Shown one piece after another: positions 54,287-64,000 of a stretch of DNA of 64,000 nt. Location: positions 27,222,614-27,286,613 of the forward strand of contig OZ024930.1 in NCBI GenBank assembly GCA_964017235.1, written 5' to 3'. Source of the DNA: Sabellastarte sp. h YS-2021. Taxonomy: Eukaryota > Annelida > Polychaeta > Sabellida > Sabellidae. Position numbers and translations under genes: made by a program. Under the pieces are notes generated by a model. The model did no database searches and had not been told where the DNA came from. It was given only the letters and a program-made list of their open reading frames with translations. Position 1 is the stretch's first letter; each line of letters opens with the position of its first letter.

Positions 54287-54590
54287 TCTGAAATCAACAG
54301 TATACTTCTTGTTTTGGATCTGCTTATATAGACACTACTGGAACTTAAGAAAAGAGAGTTGAAAGTAATAAAATGAACTCAGCCCTCAATTCCTGCTCCT
54401 AAGAGCTATCCAAGCAGACTCAAAAGAGTAATAACGGCTCAAAAGCCAGGGCTCGAACACAGCAACACAACATCAGAACAGCATCAACACCAGCAACTCT
54501 GCAAAACACTGAAACTCTAACGTTTCATTGCTCTGAAACCCCAGAGTTTCCAATACAATTAGGCATAAAATACATAAAATCGAGTAAAAT

Positions 54591-54771
54591 AAAATTGATA
54601 TTTATAAAACGTGTTGCATCTTTGGTTTCAAAATTTAGAATGAATATGGCTACTTTTGGTGGGAGGTTAGGGTTCAGAATCCGGGTCACCAATTATATAA
54701 CTATGTCAGTTCACAACAAGAAAACCTTTAGTAGCACTGAATAAGGTAGCACCCTATTTGCTACCCCGACA
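54591..54771 (-). repeat. Terminal repeat A1 of YR copy 3
   Basis: It matches 48827-49007. It lies about 305 bp upstream of the gag start on -. Confidence 0.9.
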
Positions 54772-56569
54772 ATGACAAAAACACCAATTGACATACAAGT
54801 CAGTGGCTCAAGTCTGAAACTGACACTTTTGTGAAATCAGACAAAGCATTTCTTAGCCTCTGCCAAGGAGGTCATGTGATTCTGTTTATTTGTTTACAAA
54901 ATCAAAAAACTACTGCACAGATTTACATCATATTTTCAGGGCAGGTGGGTGTTCACCTAGCATAGAACTGACCTAATTTTGGCAAGGATCCGCAACTAAT
55001 TCTGGATCCAGGACCTTTTAAAGGATTTGTATCAATGCTCTCATAAGCAATAATGTATGCGTTTTTTGCTGTACTCTTTAATTGCAACTGTTAGCTAGGT
55101 TATAGATATATTGATTTGAGACATCCCTTTAGGAAAAGAATCACTGAGACAAGAAAGTGGAAAGAAAGACAACATGGTACAGGAAACAGAGAATTAGATT
55201 TTTTTTTACCTAGATTACCATCTGAATCAAGGAATGTTTTAAATGATTTTTTCATCATTGCACTCATAAGCCACACTGGAGGTATTGGAACTTGGATTAG
55301 GTTTTGCACTCTCTGAGTGCTTTTCTAGTAACATTTGTTAATATATGTGTATGAAAGTTCTATTTCAAATTACAAGTCCTGATAATTACATGTCTCACAT
55401 ATGCCTGTATAGGTCACATATCATGAACTAAATGGAACAAATAAAAATAAAATTTGCTTGTGACGCATCAGTGAAATTAATTTAAGGTTTTGAAAGATTG
55501 TATGTCATTCATGTTAGTGGTGTTGTATTTCATAAGTGATATCTCTTTATATTTTTGTGACAAATATACACACCATGATAATTAATTGTGAAGCGTCATC
55601 ACACTGTCTGTATTGATGCAAATATTTCCTTTCAACATTCTGCACAATCAGCCAGATGAGTTTTTCTGTCAGTGATTCAATTTTGTTTGCCATCAACTTG
55701 CAACTAACACCATTCAAAATAGCTTCCCATATGCAAAAACAAGAGTTACAGCAACTGCAGAAAGAGGACCCATCTGTCACAGTTTTAACCACTGTCAAAC
55801 AGTGGTGTTGAAAAATATATGTAAAAACAGGTGCATGTTTCAGGGATAATCTTTTAGTCTAACATACTATAAAGCAGCTCTGCACTTTTATTATAATGTT
55901 TTCACTATCAAATAGTACAGATGTACAAGCTAATTATATTTTAAACTATGGATTCTCTAGTATAGTCCAAGTATTTCCGCATGGGAGATAAATGTGACAA
56001 AACCAAGGTAAACAGAAGGACAAATAAACAAACAGACACTCTCCATAATATCCTCCTGCTGGAGGTAATCACATGAATAAAATTTCTTTTGTTTACCCTG
56101 GGGTCATCCTAAACACGACTTGTGGCAGCAAAGTTATGATTCAAACTCCCTCCGAACAGTACGGTGATCCCAATTTGCCCAATGTTGTTTCTCTTTTTTT
56201 GGTTAACCACAATGTATACACACTCCAGAATTAGCTGAAATCACTGGAAATGCATGGCTTATTTTATCGATTTTGTCACCCTGCAGCTAAATGCTAAAAG
56301 GTTAAAGGGCATTCAGAATCAGTCAAATTAGTTGCTAAAGCTATGTATATGATAACACCATTTCACATAGCAGAGGTGTGAGCAAAGTGCTTTTGAAATG
56401 GCTGAATGGATTTACATTTTTCCTTTTTTATATAGAATCAGAACCAGATTTCAAAAAATAAATAATTACCTATTACATATTCAGTAGAACATAATTTTAT
56501 CACACAAGTGTCTCTGTTCACTTTTGAATAATTTGCCAAGCATATTTAAGAGAAAATGCTGTACCCCCA
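54772..56569. other. Genomic DNA without recognised genes
   Basis: Scattered short ORFs without motifs; nothing recognised. Confidence 0.35.
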
Positions 56570-56940
56570 AGACACCAACTTCACTGGTTGCCTGTGGAAC
56601 TTCGACTTCAGTTCTATATAGTTACTCATGTCTCAGCAATAAGCCACCAGTCTGCCTTACTGGACTCATGCAAGAAACACACAATAATATACCTTAGGTC
56701 CTACACAAATAGTAAAATTAAAGTGGAGAAAGCAACCTGAAAAGCTGAAGGAAAAGATTTCAACATTTGTCGGTCTATTTTATAGAATAGTCTGCCTTGT
56801 GATATACAATCTGAAGGCAATACTAAAACATTGAAGAAGCTATTGAAAACATTTTATTGCAGAGCTGCCTTTAGGCTATAATATGTTATTCCCTTTGAGC
56901 CGCCAATATAAAACATATAAAAGACTTTCAATAATAATAA
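56570..56940 (+). mobile_element. Decayed LINE 3' fragment
   Basis: In shifting frames: LHWLPVELRLQFYIVTH, then ALLDSC, NSLPCDIQS and LKKLLKTFYCR. This is the order at the C-terminus of CR1-like RTs (LHWLPVxxRIxFK, WNxLPxxIR, LKxxLK). A poly-ATA tail ends it at about 56940. Confidence 0.6.
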
Positions 56941-58604
56941 TGAATAACTCATTGTGTGTGAGTTTTGCTTCAACTGTTATACAATAACATAACTTTTTTT
57001 ACCTTAATACCATCACATAATCTACGAAGCATTGGAGTCACACAAATTATCTTCCAAATGGGATAAAGGGTACATGACTTTATGTAAAAGTCTTCTGTCT
57101 ACCTGCAAGTTCTCTGGATGGTTTGTCAAGGAATAAAAGTAAAGCAAATGCATCTAAACAGTTAATATCTGTAACAACAGTCAGGAAATTGAACCCTGGG
57201 ACACACAAAAATAAAACGCTTATTAAGAAAAAAGAACACTTATTAACTGTATGGTAGCACGTGTATACATGGTATGCAGTGACATTTCTTTAATTTAAGA
57301 CTATTTCAAGACTATACAAAATATGCATATACATCATGTATTATTTAATAATTTGTCGTAGAAACAAACATGTCGTAGAGTTATAATGGTAAAAACAGTG
57401 TGTAGTAGATGGAAATAAACATGCACTGTTATTAACTGAGAATCATTTAAAATGTACCATTAATTGTTGATGGCTCAAACCCATTTGGAAGGGTGTATTT
57501 ATATGACAGTAGCTGTTAAAGGGAGCAGTATAACCCTAGTTTTAATGGACTTTCATAGCCTAACCAGATATTTAGAAAGCTTATCTTCTTGCCAAGTATA
57601 TTCTGCCTTTATTAGCTTTATAGCAACATCAGAAATACGCGGGCAGGACATCAGTACTTCTTACATATTGTTCCGAGTTAGCTTGGATAGCAATTCAGAT
57701 CACTGGCCAAATCTTTTCAAGCCCCAGTGCTTATAATATACAACTATTGAACTCTCTGAGGCAATGGAAGAACAATGGATTCTTTATGTTACACATTCCT
57801 TTAGGATAACAGGCACATAGTGAATATATTGTTATGCTCAGAAAAGCATGGTCAAATTTGACACTCATATAGAAACCTGTTTTTCCTCCATTGGTTTGAC
57901 ACTGGAGCAAAGTTGCCAAAAAACACCAAGATTACACATCTAGACATACGTGTAATGGCAAACTATAGCAATTCTCACTTTAAAAGAAATAAAACTGACT
58001 TGGGTATGATTACGTAATATGCTATCACTCAGAGAGTACTAACTTTTAAAATGTGCAAAAATATAAAAATGGACGCACAAATAAATCAACATACATTTTA
58101 TACAGCATTCAATTGGTTACTTAAAATTTTGAGCCTTTAATTGTTGTTAAGGTCACAATCTCAGCAAAGTATATTTTTTTCGTGCAGAGAATGTGGTTTG
58201 CTTTTAAAACAAATTCATATTCAAATTTTTGTAATGTTATTAAATTGCAGCTCAACCATCGTTCCCCATTTAGAAATAGCCCAAAGTGCTCTGATCTGGT
58301 ACATCTAGGATAGTTTTCAAATCTGCTGTGGTCTTTCTGAAATGATCAAATCTGGTCAGTCTCATTTCACCATCCAGTGACCGTGACTTTTTAACTCTGT
58401 AGTGACATTTTTAAATCATGTGAGAACTAAGACAGAAAAATGTCCAGTGAATTATGGTATCACACTTAAAACAGTAAGACTAAAACTTATCTATTCTTTG
58501 CCAAATCAGACCTATTTTAAGAACTAGGCATCCGTTTTTCTGAGGTGTGTAAAAAGCTATGTAAAACCCCCAGATGGCCCAAACTCAATAATTAAACAAC
58601 AACT
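56941..58604. other. AT-rich genomic DNA without recognised genes
   Basis: Nothing recognised. Confidence 0.35.
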
Positions 58605-58870
58605 AATAATAATACTGGGCTCTTACATAGCGCAATCTCTATTATTAGCTCAAAGCGTTTTACACAGTATTACCGCAACAAGAATAGCTAGCATTGGTAA
58701 CCTTACCTGTTACTGTTATGCAAGGTGCAGAAGCCAGTATCCCGTATTGTTGGGTACACATATTTTCCCCTGGGTGGAGAGAGGAAAAGTCCACGAACAC
58801 ACGACCCTTGGATTATGGGTTAAACACCCTACCAACATGATACCCTAACTAGTGGGTTTTTAAATTTCTA
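58605..58870 (+). repeat. SINE-like dispersed repeat
   Basis: After an AATAATAAT run, TTACATAGCGCAATCTCTAT and then CTCAAAGCGTTTTACAC give the paired GCGC-A-T-x / AAAGCG-TTTACA head seen in many marine-invertebrate repeats. It is related in style to 8372-8657, with a different body. Ends are approximate. Confidence 0.4.
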
Positions 58871-59841
58871 GTTTGATACTAAATGATTTAACATATGCAC
58901 AATCTGTAGTGTAAAAAGTGTATACATCAAAAGTGATCATACTAGTTTAAGAGGTTGCACCACCTTCAAATTGAACCAGAACAGAAAGGAAGGTGAAGGT
59001 AATAGCAAGGCCAAGGTCAAGCAATTTGCTGTGACCTTGGGAAAGATAATGGGGAATGATGTAATGAAAAGGGAAATGTCCCATAAGCTTAGGGCCAAGC
59101 CCAAGTAAAAGAAGGTGGTTCAAGTCCAAAACCACTCGATGCAATTACTTGACTTGTATGTTAAATGGAGGAATGTTATGATACATACAAGAAAACCAAA
59201 ATTAGGATAGAAATAAAAGTAGGTGTAAAGTGAGACACCCAAAGCAGAAAACATATGGCCAAATTCCAGAAAAGCACTTACAGGTGTCTCAAAGTTTAAA
59301 ATTTAGAAGGTGGAAGATGGAATCACAAAATAGCTAGGAGAAATATTGTAGGTGCTAAAGATGAAGTTTAGAAGTCAGTAAAATACATTTGATGCCACTG
59401 AAATGATGACCTGTGTAATCTATCTAGCTGCATATAAATTGAGCCATAAATGACCAAATGAATCATAGACCAATTGGCGCTTTGCCAAATCGGCCCCCAA
59501 AATAAAACACCCTAGTCAAATCAGCTCCCAAGAAAAAAACATTAGTCAAATCATCCCCCTGGAAATTATTATAATCTCAAAGAAAATATAATAAACAAAT
59601 GAAAAAATCACAATCTAATAAGAATCTGATTTAATAAAAACTCTTATAGCACTTAATCTTTTTAAAGTCAATTCCACTTCCAATAAAACTAACACAAGTA
59701 AGTGAGCAAAGGACAGAGAATAAAGGTTATTGATTACAACATCCAAAAAAGCTTTGATGTATGTTAATTGCACTTTTGCTAAATGACATTATCACAAAGA
59801 ATTATCCGCCATTACTTGTTGTTAATATCCTAATACATGAT
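58871..59841. other. Genomic DNA without recognised genes
   Basis: A short degenerate tandem repeat on CAAATCGGCCCCC/CAAATCATCCCCC lies at 59485-59575. Nothing else. Confidence 0.35.
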
Positions 59842-60104
59842 CACCAGGGGCGGTATTCACTAACATTTCTATCTTAGTCTTTGTCCTAACTTTAGTAGTT
59901 TATCATTTTAATCATATGCCTGATTTTATTTCTATACCAGTAAGCACAATTTTAGCTCTTAAATCTTCATGTAGAATCAATATACTTTTCAATTAGTAAC
60001 TAAATTAGATAATTGATATAGAGTATTGTTAGAAATTGATGATTGATAATTGTGTATAAGATAGGACTAAGAACTAGGAATGTTAGTGAATACCACCCCT
60101 GGTG
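59842..60104. mobile_element. MITE with CACCAGGGG terminal inverted repeats
   Basis: The ends CACCAGGGGCGGTATTCAC and GTGAATACCACCCCTGGTG form inverted repeats of about 27 bp with one or two mismatches, continuing weakly inward (TCTTAGTC/GACTAAGA). It is AT-rich inside, non-coding, about 263 bp. The superfamily is unclear because the target duplication is not obvious. Confidence 0.6.
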
Positions 60105-60929
60105 TACTAAACTTTATCAATATCTTTCAGTCTTAGAGTCTGTCATATGATGGAGATTAAATGTTATAAAGGTGTTATAAAAGTACTCTTTTGCATTACA
60201 ATGTAGAGTTGTGGTAACATAGAATACAAAAGAATAGTAGCAATAATAATGCATAAGGTATTAGTCATGAAATAGTTAAAACAAGATGCAAACAGAGAGA
60301 GCAGAACGTTTGACTTGATGTGACCTGATCTGATGAGAAATGCATCGCTTTCAAGCCTGTGATTTACAAGTGCATGAAAAAATATGTTACAATAAAATTT
60401 TCTGTGTTCCTCAGTTTGTTTTGTTATATAAGCTTCTTATGAATAGAATTTAAAGTCAGACACGATTTATATGCAGTTATACACCTTAATTTCATCACAA
60501 ATAGATTTTTTTGAAACTTTTGTAGTAGATGTACTTACTTTGCCATCTCTGTGCACTAGCAGATGGTGTAAAACACTGTAGACTGTCATCTGTATTGATA
60601 CATTAGTATAAATTCAATATAAATTTTAACTTTTCTCTAATTTCTCCACCAATTGTACATGGAATGTTATGGCATAAAACGAACAGAAGCTCTGTATTAG
60701 TACCTATCTAGTGGTAAAAATACATACATATAGAATAACGTGGTTTTCAAACTTAATTAATGTTTCAAAACTAAATTAATGAAAAACTTTGACAAATATC
60801 TCCACAAAGAAATAATGAATGAAGTGACGTAAGTATACATAGCATACGTCATAAAGAGCGTCGGTTAGGCATCAGTTTGAGCATATGTGGTGCAAAGACA
60901 GGTCTCAGTTGAGCAGAGACAACAGCCGT
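60105..60929. other. Genomic DNA without recognised genes
   Basis: Nothing recognised. Confidence 0.35.
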
Positions 60930-62290
60930 GATCCAAAGAACTATGACAAGTTCTTAATAAGGGTCGCGAAATGACTCTTCCTCCTCACCAGTCTGGCAAA
61001 TCCTTGGCTAATCAATTTACCTCTTTTTTCACTAAAAATCAAGATAATCCGAGATACATTCTTGGCATCTACCACAATCGTTGCACCACCCACAGATTTA
61101 CCATTCAACCTGTCACATTTCTGTGAGGTCTCTGAGAATGATATATTGAAGATTATCAAAAATTCTCCTACTAAATCATGTCTTTTAGATCTAGTGCACA
61201 CTTTTCTTCTCTAAGACTGTGTGGATATTTTACTCCCATTCATTACAAAACTTGTTAATTTTTCTTTGGTCGATGGTGTTTTTCCCCAACAGTTCAAGAA
61301 GGCAGTTGTCACTCCCCCCTCTGATTAAGAAAACATCACTTCCTAATAAAGACTTAAAGAATTATTGTCCGGTGTCAGGACTGTGTTTTAGTCAAACAGT
61401 TGGTTGTTAAACAGCTTATGCAACACATCAATAGTAACAATCTAGACAATCCTCAACAATCAGCGTACAAAACTGGTCACTCAACTGAAACTGCCCTAAT
61501 CCATATCAAAAATGAGATCAATACCTCGCTGTCAAGTGGCGATCCTACGGCACTTGTCCTACTTGATTTATCGGCCGCCTTCGGTACAATCAACCATGAC
61601 ACTCTTCTAAAATGTCTTAAATCCTGGTTTGGTGTGTGCAGCATGGCCTAAAGTGGTTCTCCTCCTATCTCAGCCATCAATTTCTGGCAATTAAAATTGG
61701 GTCAACCCTCTCAGAATTGCATGAGCTGTTGTTTGGAGTACCACAAGGCTATGTCCTTCACCATCTGCTTTTCTCCCTATACACCACTCCTTTGAGTAAG
61801 GTTATTCGAAGGCACTCTGATATCCAATTCCATTTCTATGCTCACAACACTCAGTTGTTCGTTCATTTGTCCTACAAAAATGCCTCTTCTGCCTTTGAAA
61901 AAGTAAATTCTTGTCTTCAGGATATTCAAGAATGGATGTCATCAAGCATGCTTAAATTAAACCCTGATAAAACAGAGTTCATCATATTTTGATCTCATGC
62001 TCAGCTAAAGAAATTAGATTCTCACCTCCCTGTGAGGATATTTGGTAAACTTTTGCATTCATCAGCTGTTGTAAAGAATCTGGGTGTCTGGTTTGATGCT
62101 ACTGTTTATTTGCTGATCATGTCCACAATATTTGTAAGGCTTGCTTCATTCAAATGCATGATCTCAGGTGGGTCAGGCAGTACATGATGGATGCTGCTGC
62201 TGTCCCAGTGGCATATGCCCTGGTGAGCAGTCGTCTCGACTACTGCAACTCTCTCGGAAGTCTATCCAGTTTTCACATGCGCAAACTGTA
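60930..62290 (+). mobile_element. CR1-like LINE reverse transcriptase, decayed
   Basis: In several frames: LANQFTSFF (pre-RT), then YKTGHSTETALIHIKNEI, ALVLLDLSAAFGTINHDTLL with the first catalytic Asp, FGVPQGYVLHHLLFSLYTTP, and the active-site box read as FYAHNT, where Asp-Asp is expected after Ala. It continues SSMLKLNPDKTEFIIF and SRLDYCNSL. Stops and frameshifts are frequent (about 61375, 61650, 61990). It ends abruptly where the - strand LINE begins. Confidence 0.8.
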
Positions 62291-63734
62291 GTGTATTCAT
62301 ATTTTGAAGGGCTTTTGAAATTTTGGACAACGCTAATTCACATTCTAATCGATCAGACTCCACAGTAGTTAGTTTAGGGTACGTGGAATTTTCGAGTAAA
62401 TTGGCCAATTCAAGATCACTTGTATTTGCTGATTTCGAGAACAAGTGTTCATAGAAACTTTTTACTTCATTTAGTATGTCGCTTTGTTTAGTCAAGATCT
62501 GGCCATCTTGTTTTTCCAAACGCTTTATGGTTTTCTCTATATAATATTTATTTTCCAATGAGGTTAGATACTTAGACGGTTTCTCTCCGTCTTTTAGCCA
62601 AATTGCCCTCGAGCGTATCTTTATCGCCTGAATTTTGGTTTCTCTAATGTTTTGGAGTTCTTGCTTTTTATCATAAAGTTTTTCAATACTACCTGGGAAA
62701 CACTCTTTCTCTAAATTTTCAATGTCAGTTTCCAGTTTAAGTTCAAGCTCATTTGACTGCTTTTTGAGAGTACTTGCAAATTTTATTGTTTCACCTCTAA
62801 TTTTGAGAAGCAGAATTTCGAGAAAGGTATCATCAGCTATAGTAAACTGTAATTCAGAATTAGGAATAGCGGCAACACTAATAGGATTATAAACCATAGC
62901 CGAATAAGTTAATTTTTCTCTATCAATTAAATTATTTATCAGGATTAAATAGTCCTTGTTTTTAAGAAGGGAACAGTTAAGTTTCCATAATCCAAGCCCT
63001 CTCTTAAATTTGCAGATACCTAGCTTCATAATTACAAAAGAGTGGTCTGTTCTATATCCTGGCTTTATAACGCAAGAGTTCACAATATCCACTAGGGTGT
63101 CGCTGCAAAGAAAGTAATCTAATCTAGCCTGTTTTATGGGATTTCTTCTGCGCCAAGTGTATCGCTTGGTGTAAGGGTTTAGTTCCCGGTACAAATCCTT
63201 TAAGTTATATGTTGACATGATATGCAGCAGTTCATTTCGGGCTTTTGGGTTATTTAAATGTTTATAGTTTTGACAGTCAAGGTTAGGATCCATGACAAGG
63301 TTCAGATCTCCACAGATTACTATGTAGTCTTGGTCGTTAGATTCAATTATATCGTTGATTTTTTTGTAAAATGAAGGCGAGTCAATATTCGGTCCATAGA
63401 CATTAATAAGCTTTAATTTTATGTTACTAATATTTATATCCAGGCTAATAAGGTTGCCAATTGTATCTGTGAATGAGTCGATTATTTTATATTCTAAGTT
63501 TTTTTTAAGAAGGATTGCGACTCCTCTAGAGTTTGTTTTGGATCCAGCTATAATGCACTCTCCTTTCCAAACATTTTTCAAGCGTTTAATGTCACATTCA
63601 GTCCAGTGTGTATCTTGCAAACAGAAAACTGATGCATTTAAATTTTCGAGATAATTTAAAGCGTCGCAGCATTTGTTTTTATCCCGTAATCCTTGACAAT
63701 TTGCCGACAACACGCCTATTTCACTTGACATCAT
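62290..63734 (-). mobile_element. Tx1/L1-like LINE ORF2 with endonuclease domain, 3'-truncated
   Basis: A 490-aa ORF (62262-63734, -) starts MMSSEIGVLSANCQGLRDKN. The APE-type endonuclease spans ~1-240: SANCQGL (Asn), FCLQDTHW (usually LQETH, so Asp replaces Glu), GVAILLKK, LINVYGPN (Tyr), VICGDLNLV (Asp, Asn), ARLDYFL (Asp) and RTDHSFV (Asp-His). A coiled-coil-like linker and the pre-RT segment (IWLKDGEKPSKYLTSLE, SFYEHLF) follow. The RT core is missing: about 10 terminal codons come from the adjoining CR1-like LINE. The target-primed endonuclease may be intact; the element is not. Confidence 0.8.
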
Positions 63735-64000
63735 TGAAATAATTACTTGAGTTCACTCCAACATTTATAAAAATATGAATATAGTCAAATAATTGATATC
63801 CACTAACAACAAATTTATCATTACTTTTCATGAACATTTGACTGTATAGAAAAAGCATGCTTTCTGGTACCCTTGCATGTATCACCACAACGAAAAACAT
63901 TAGAAACATTATACTATATTTACAAGTCATTTACATCAAGATTTTCTTGTTTTATAGCAGGAGGGTTGGTGGGAACGTGATATTTTCCAAAAAACTGAGA
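63735..64000. other. 5' flank of the Tx1-like LINE
   Basis: Probably 5' UTR or flanking DNA of the LINE. A 69-aa ORF on - (63721-63930) overlaps its start and has a hydrophobic run but no recognisable domain. Confidence 0.3.

Larger units (their letters stand above)
47226..54771 (-). mobile_element. YR retrotransposon copy 3 (Ngaro-like), best preserved
   Basis: Read on -, the order is A1 (54771-54591), gag, pol, recombinase, B1 (49425-49008), A2 (49007-48827), spacer C, B2 (47643-47226). A1 and A2 are 181 bp each, B1 and B2 418 bp each, with few differences. RT/RNase H and recombinase are continuous. Only a gag frameshift and one TGA in the pol N-terminal region break it, so it is the youngest or best-kept copy here. 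Confidence 0.88.

Overview
The window is AT-rich, repeat-dense metazoan DNA, most likely from a marine invertebrate and probably a mollusc. The evidence is a spliceosomal intron inside an integrated virus-like element, three or more Ngaro-type tyrosine-recombinase (YR) retrotransposons, CR1-like and Tx1-like LINEs, 5S- and tRNA-derived repeats and Harbinger-like MITEs. The species call is inference. I recognise no ordinary host protein-coding gene; nearly all recognisable coding capacity belongs to mobile elements.

Positions 1-18341 are YR retrotransposon copy 1, with split direct repeats A1, B1, A2 and B2. A complete but decayed Polinton/Maverick (adintovirus-like) element at 1096-16473 sits inside its RNase H frame. 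The Polinton has 79-bp terminal inverted repeats that begin AGT and a perfect 6-bp target duplication, GGTCAT. On the + strand it carries a BIR (IAP) protein, a protein with two PC4-like domains, a two-RING protein with an intron, two small overlapping ORFs, a chromodomain integrase, remnants of the minor and major capsid proteins, and an adenain-like protease. On the - strand it carries a small membrane protein and a zinc-finger, family-B DNA polymerase. Directly after the polymerase, in the same frame and separated by one TGA, lies a NADAR-like domain. The capsid genes are truncated, no packaging ATPase is visible, the protease lacks its usual cysteine, and integrase, polymerase and RING genes have frameshifts or insertions. 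This copy is therefore defective.

18342-25444 is gene-poor and holds a tandem 5S rRNA-like repeat, a MITE and LINE ends. 25445-34200 is YR retrotransposon copy 2 (+), whose 3' terminal module is tandemly duplicated; it is inserted in a LINE 3' end and flanked by a 40-bp direct repeat. 35970-37860 and 39740-40735 are decayed YR-element remnants. 41250-47225 holds a LINE end, a tRNA-derived SINE and two head-to-tail MITEs.

47226-54771 is YR retrotransposon copy 3 (-), the best preserved, with continuous RT/RNase H and recombinase frames that keep every catalytic motif I can check. 54772-64000 is mostly featureless and ends with a CR1-like LINE (+) abutting a truncated Tx1/L1-like LINE (-) that retains its endonuclease domain.

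The most interesting system is the Polinton's set of possible host-manipulation genes: BIR, double RING, double PC4 and NADAR. NADAR enzymes elsewhere remove ADP-ribose from guanine, and bivalves are known to make DNA-guanine ADP-ribosyltransferases, so a counter-defence role is a testable idea.
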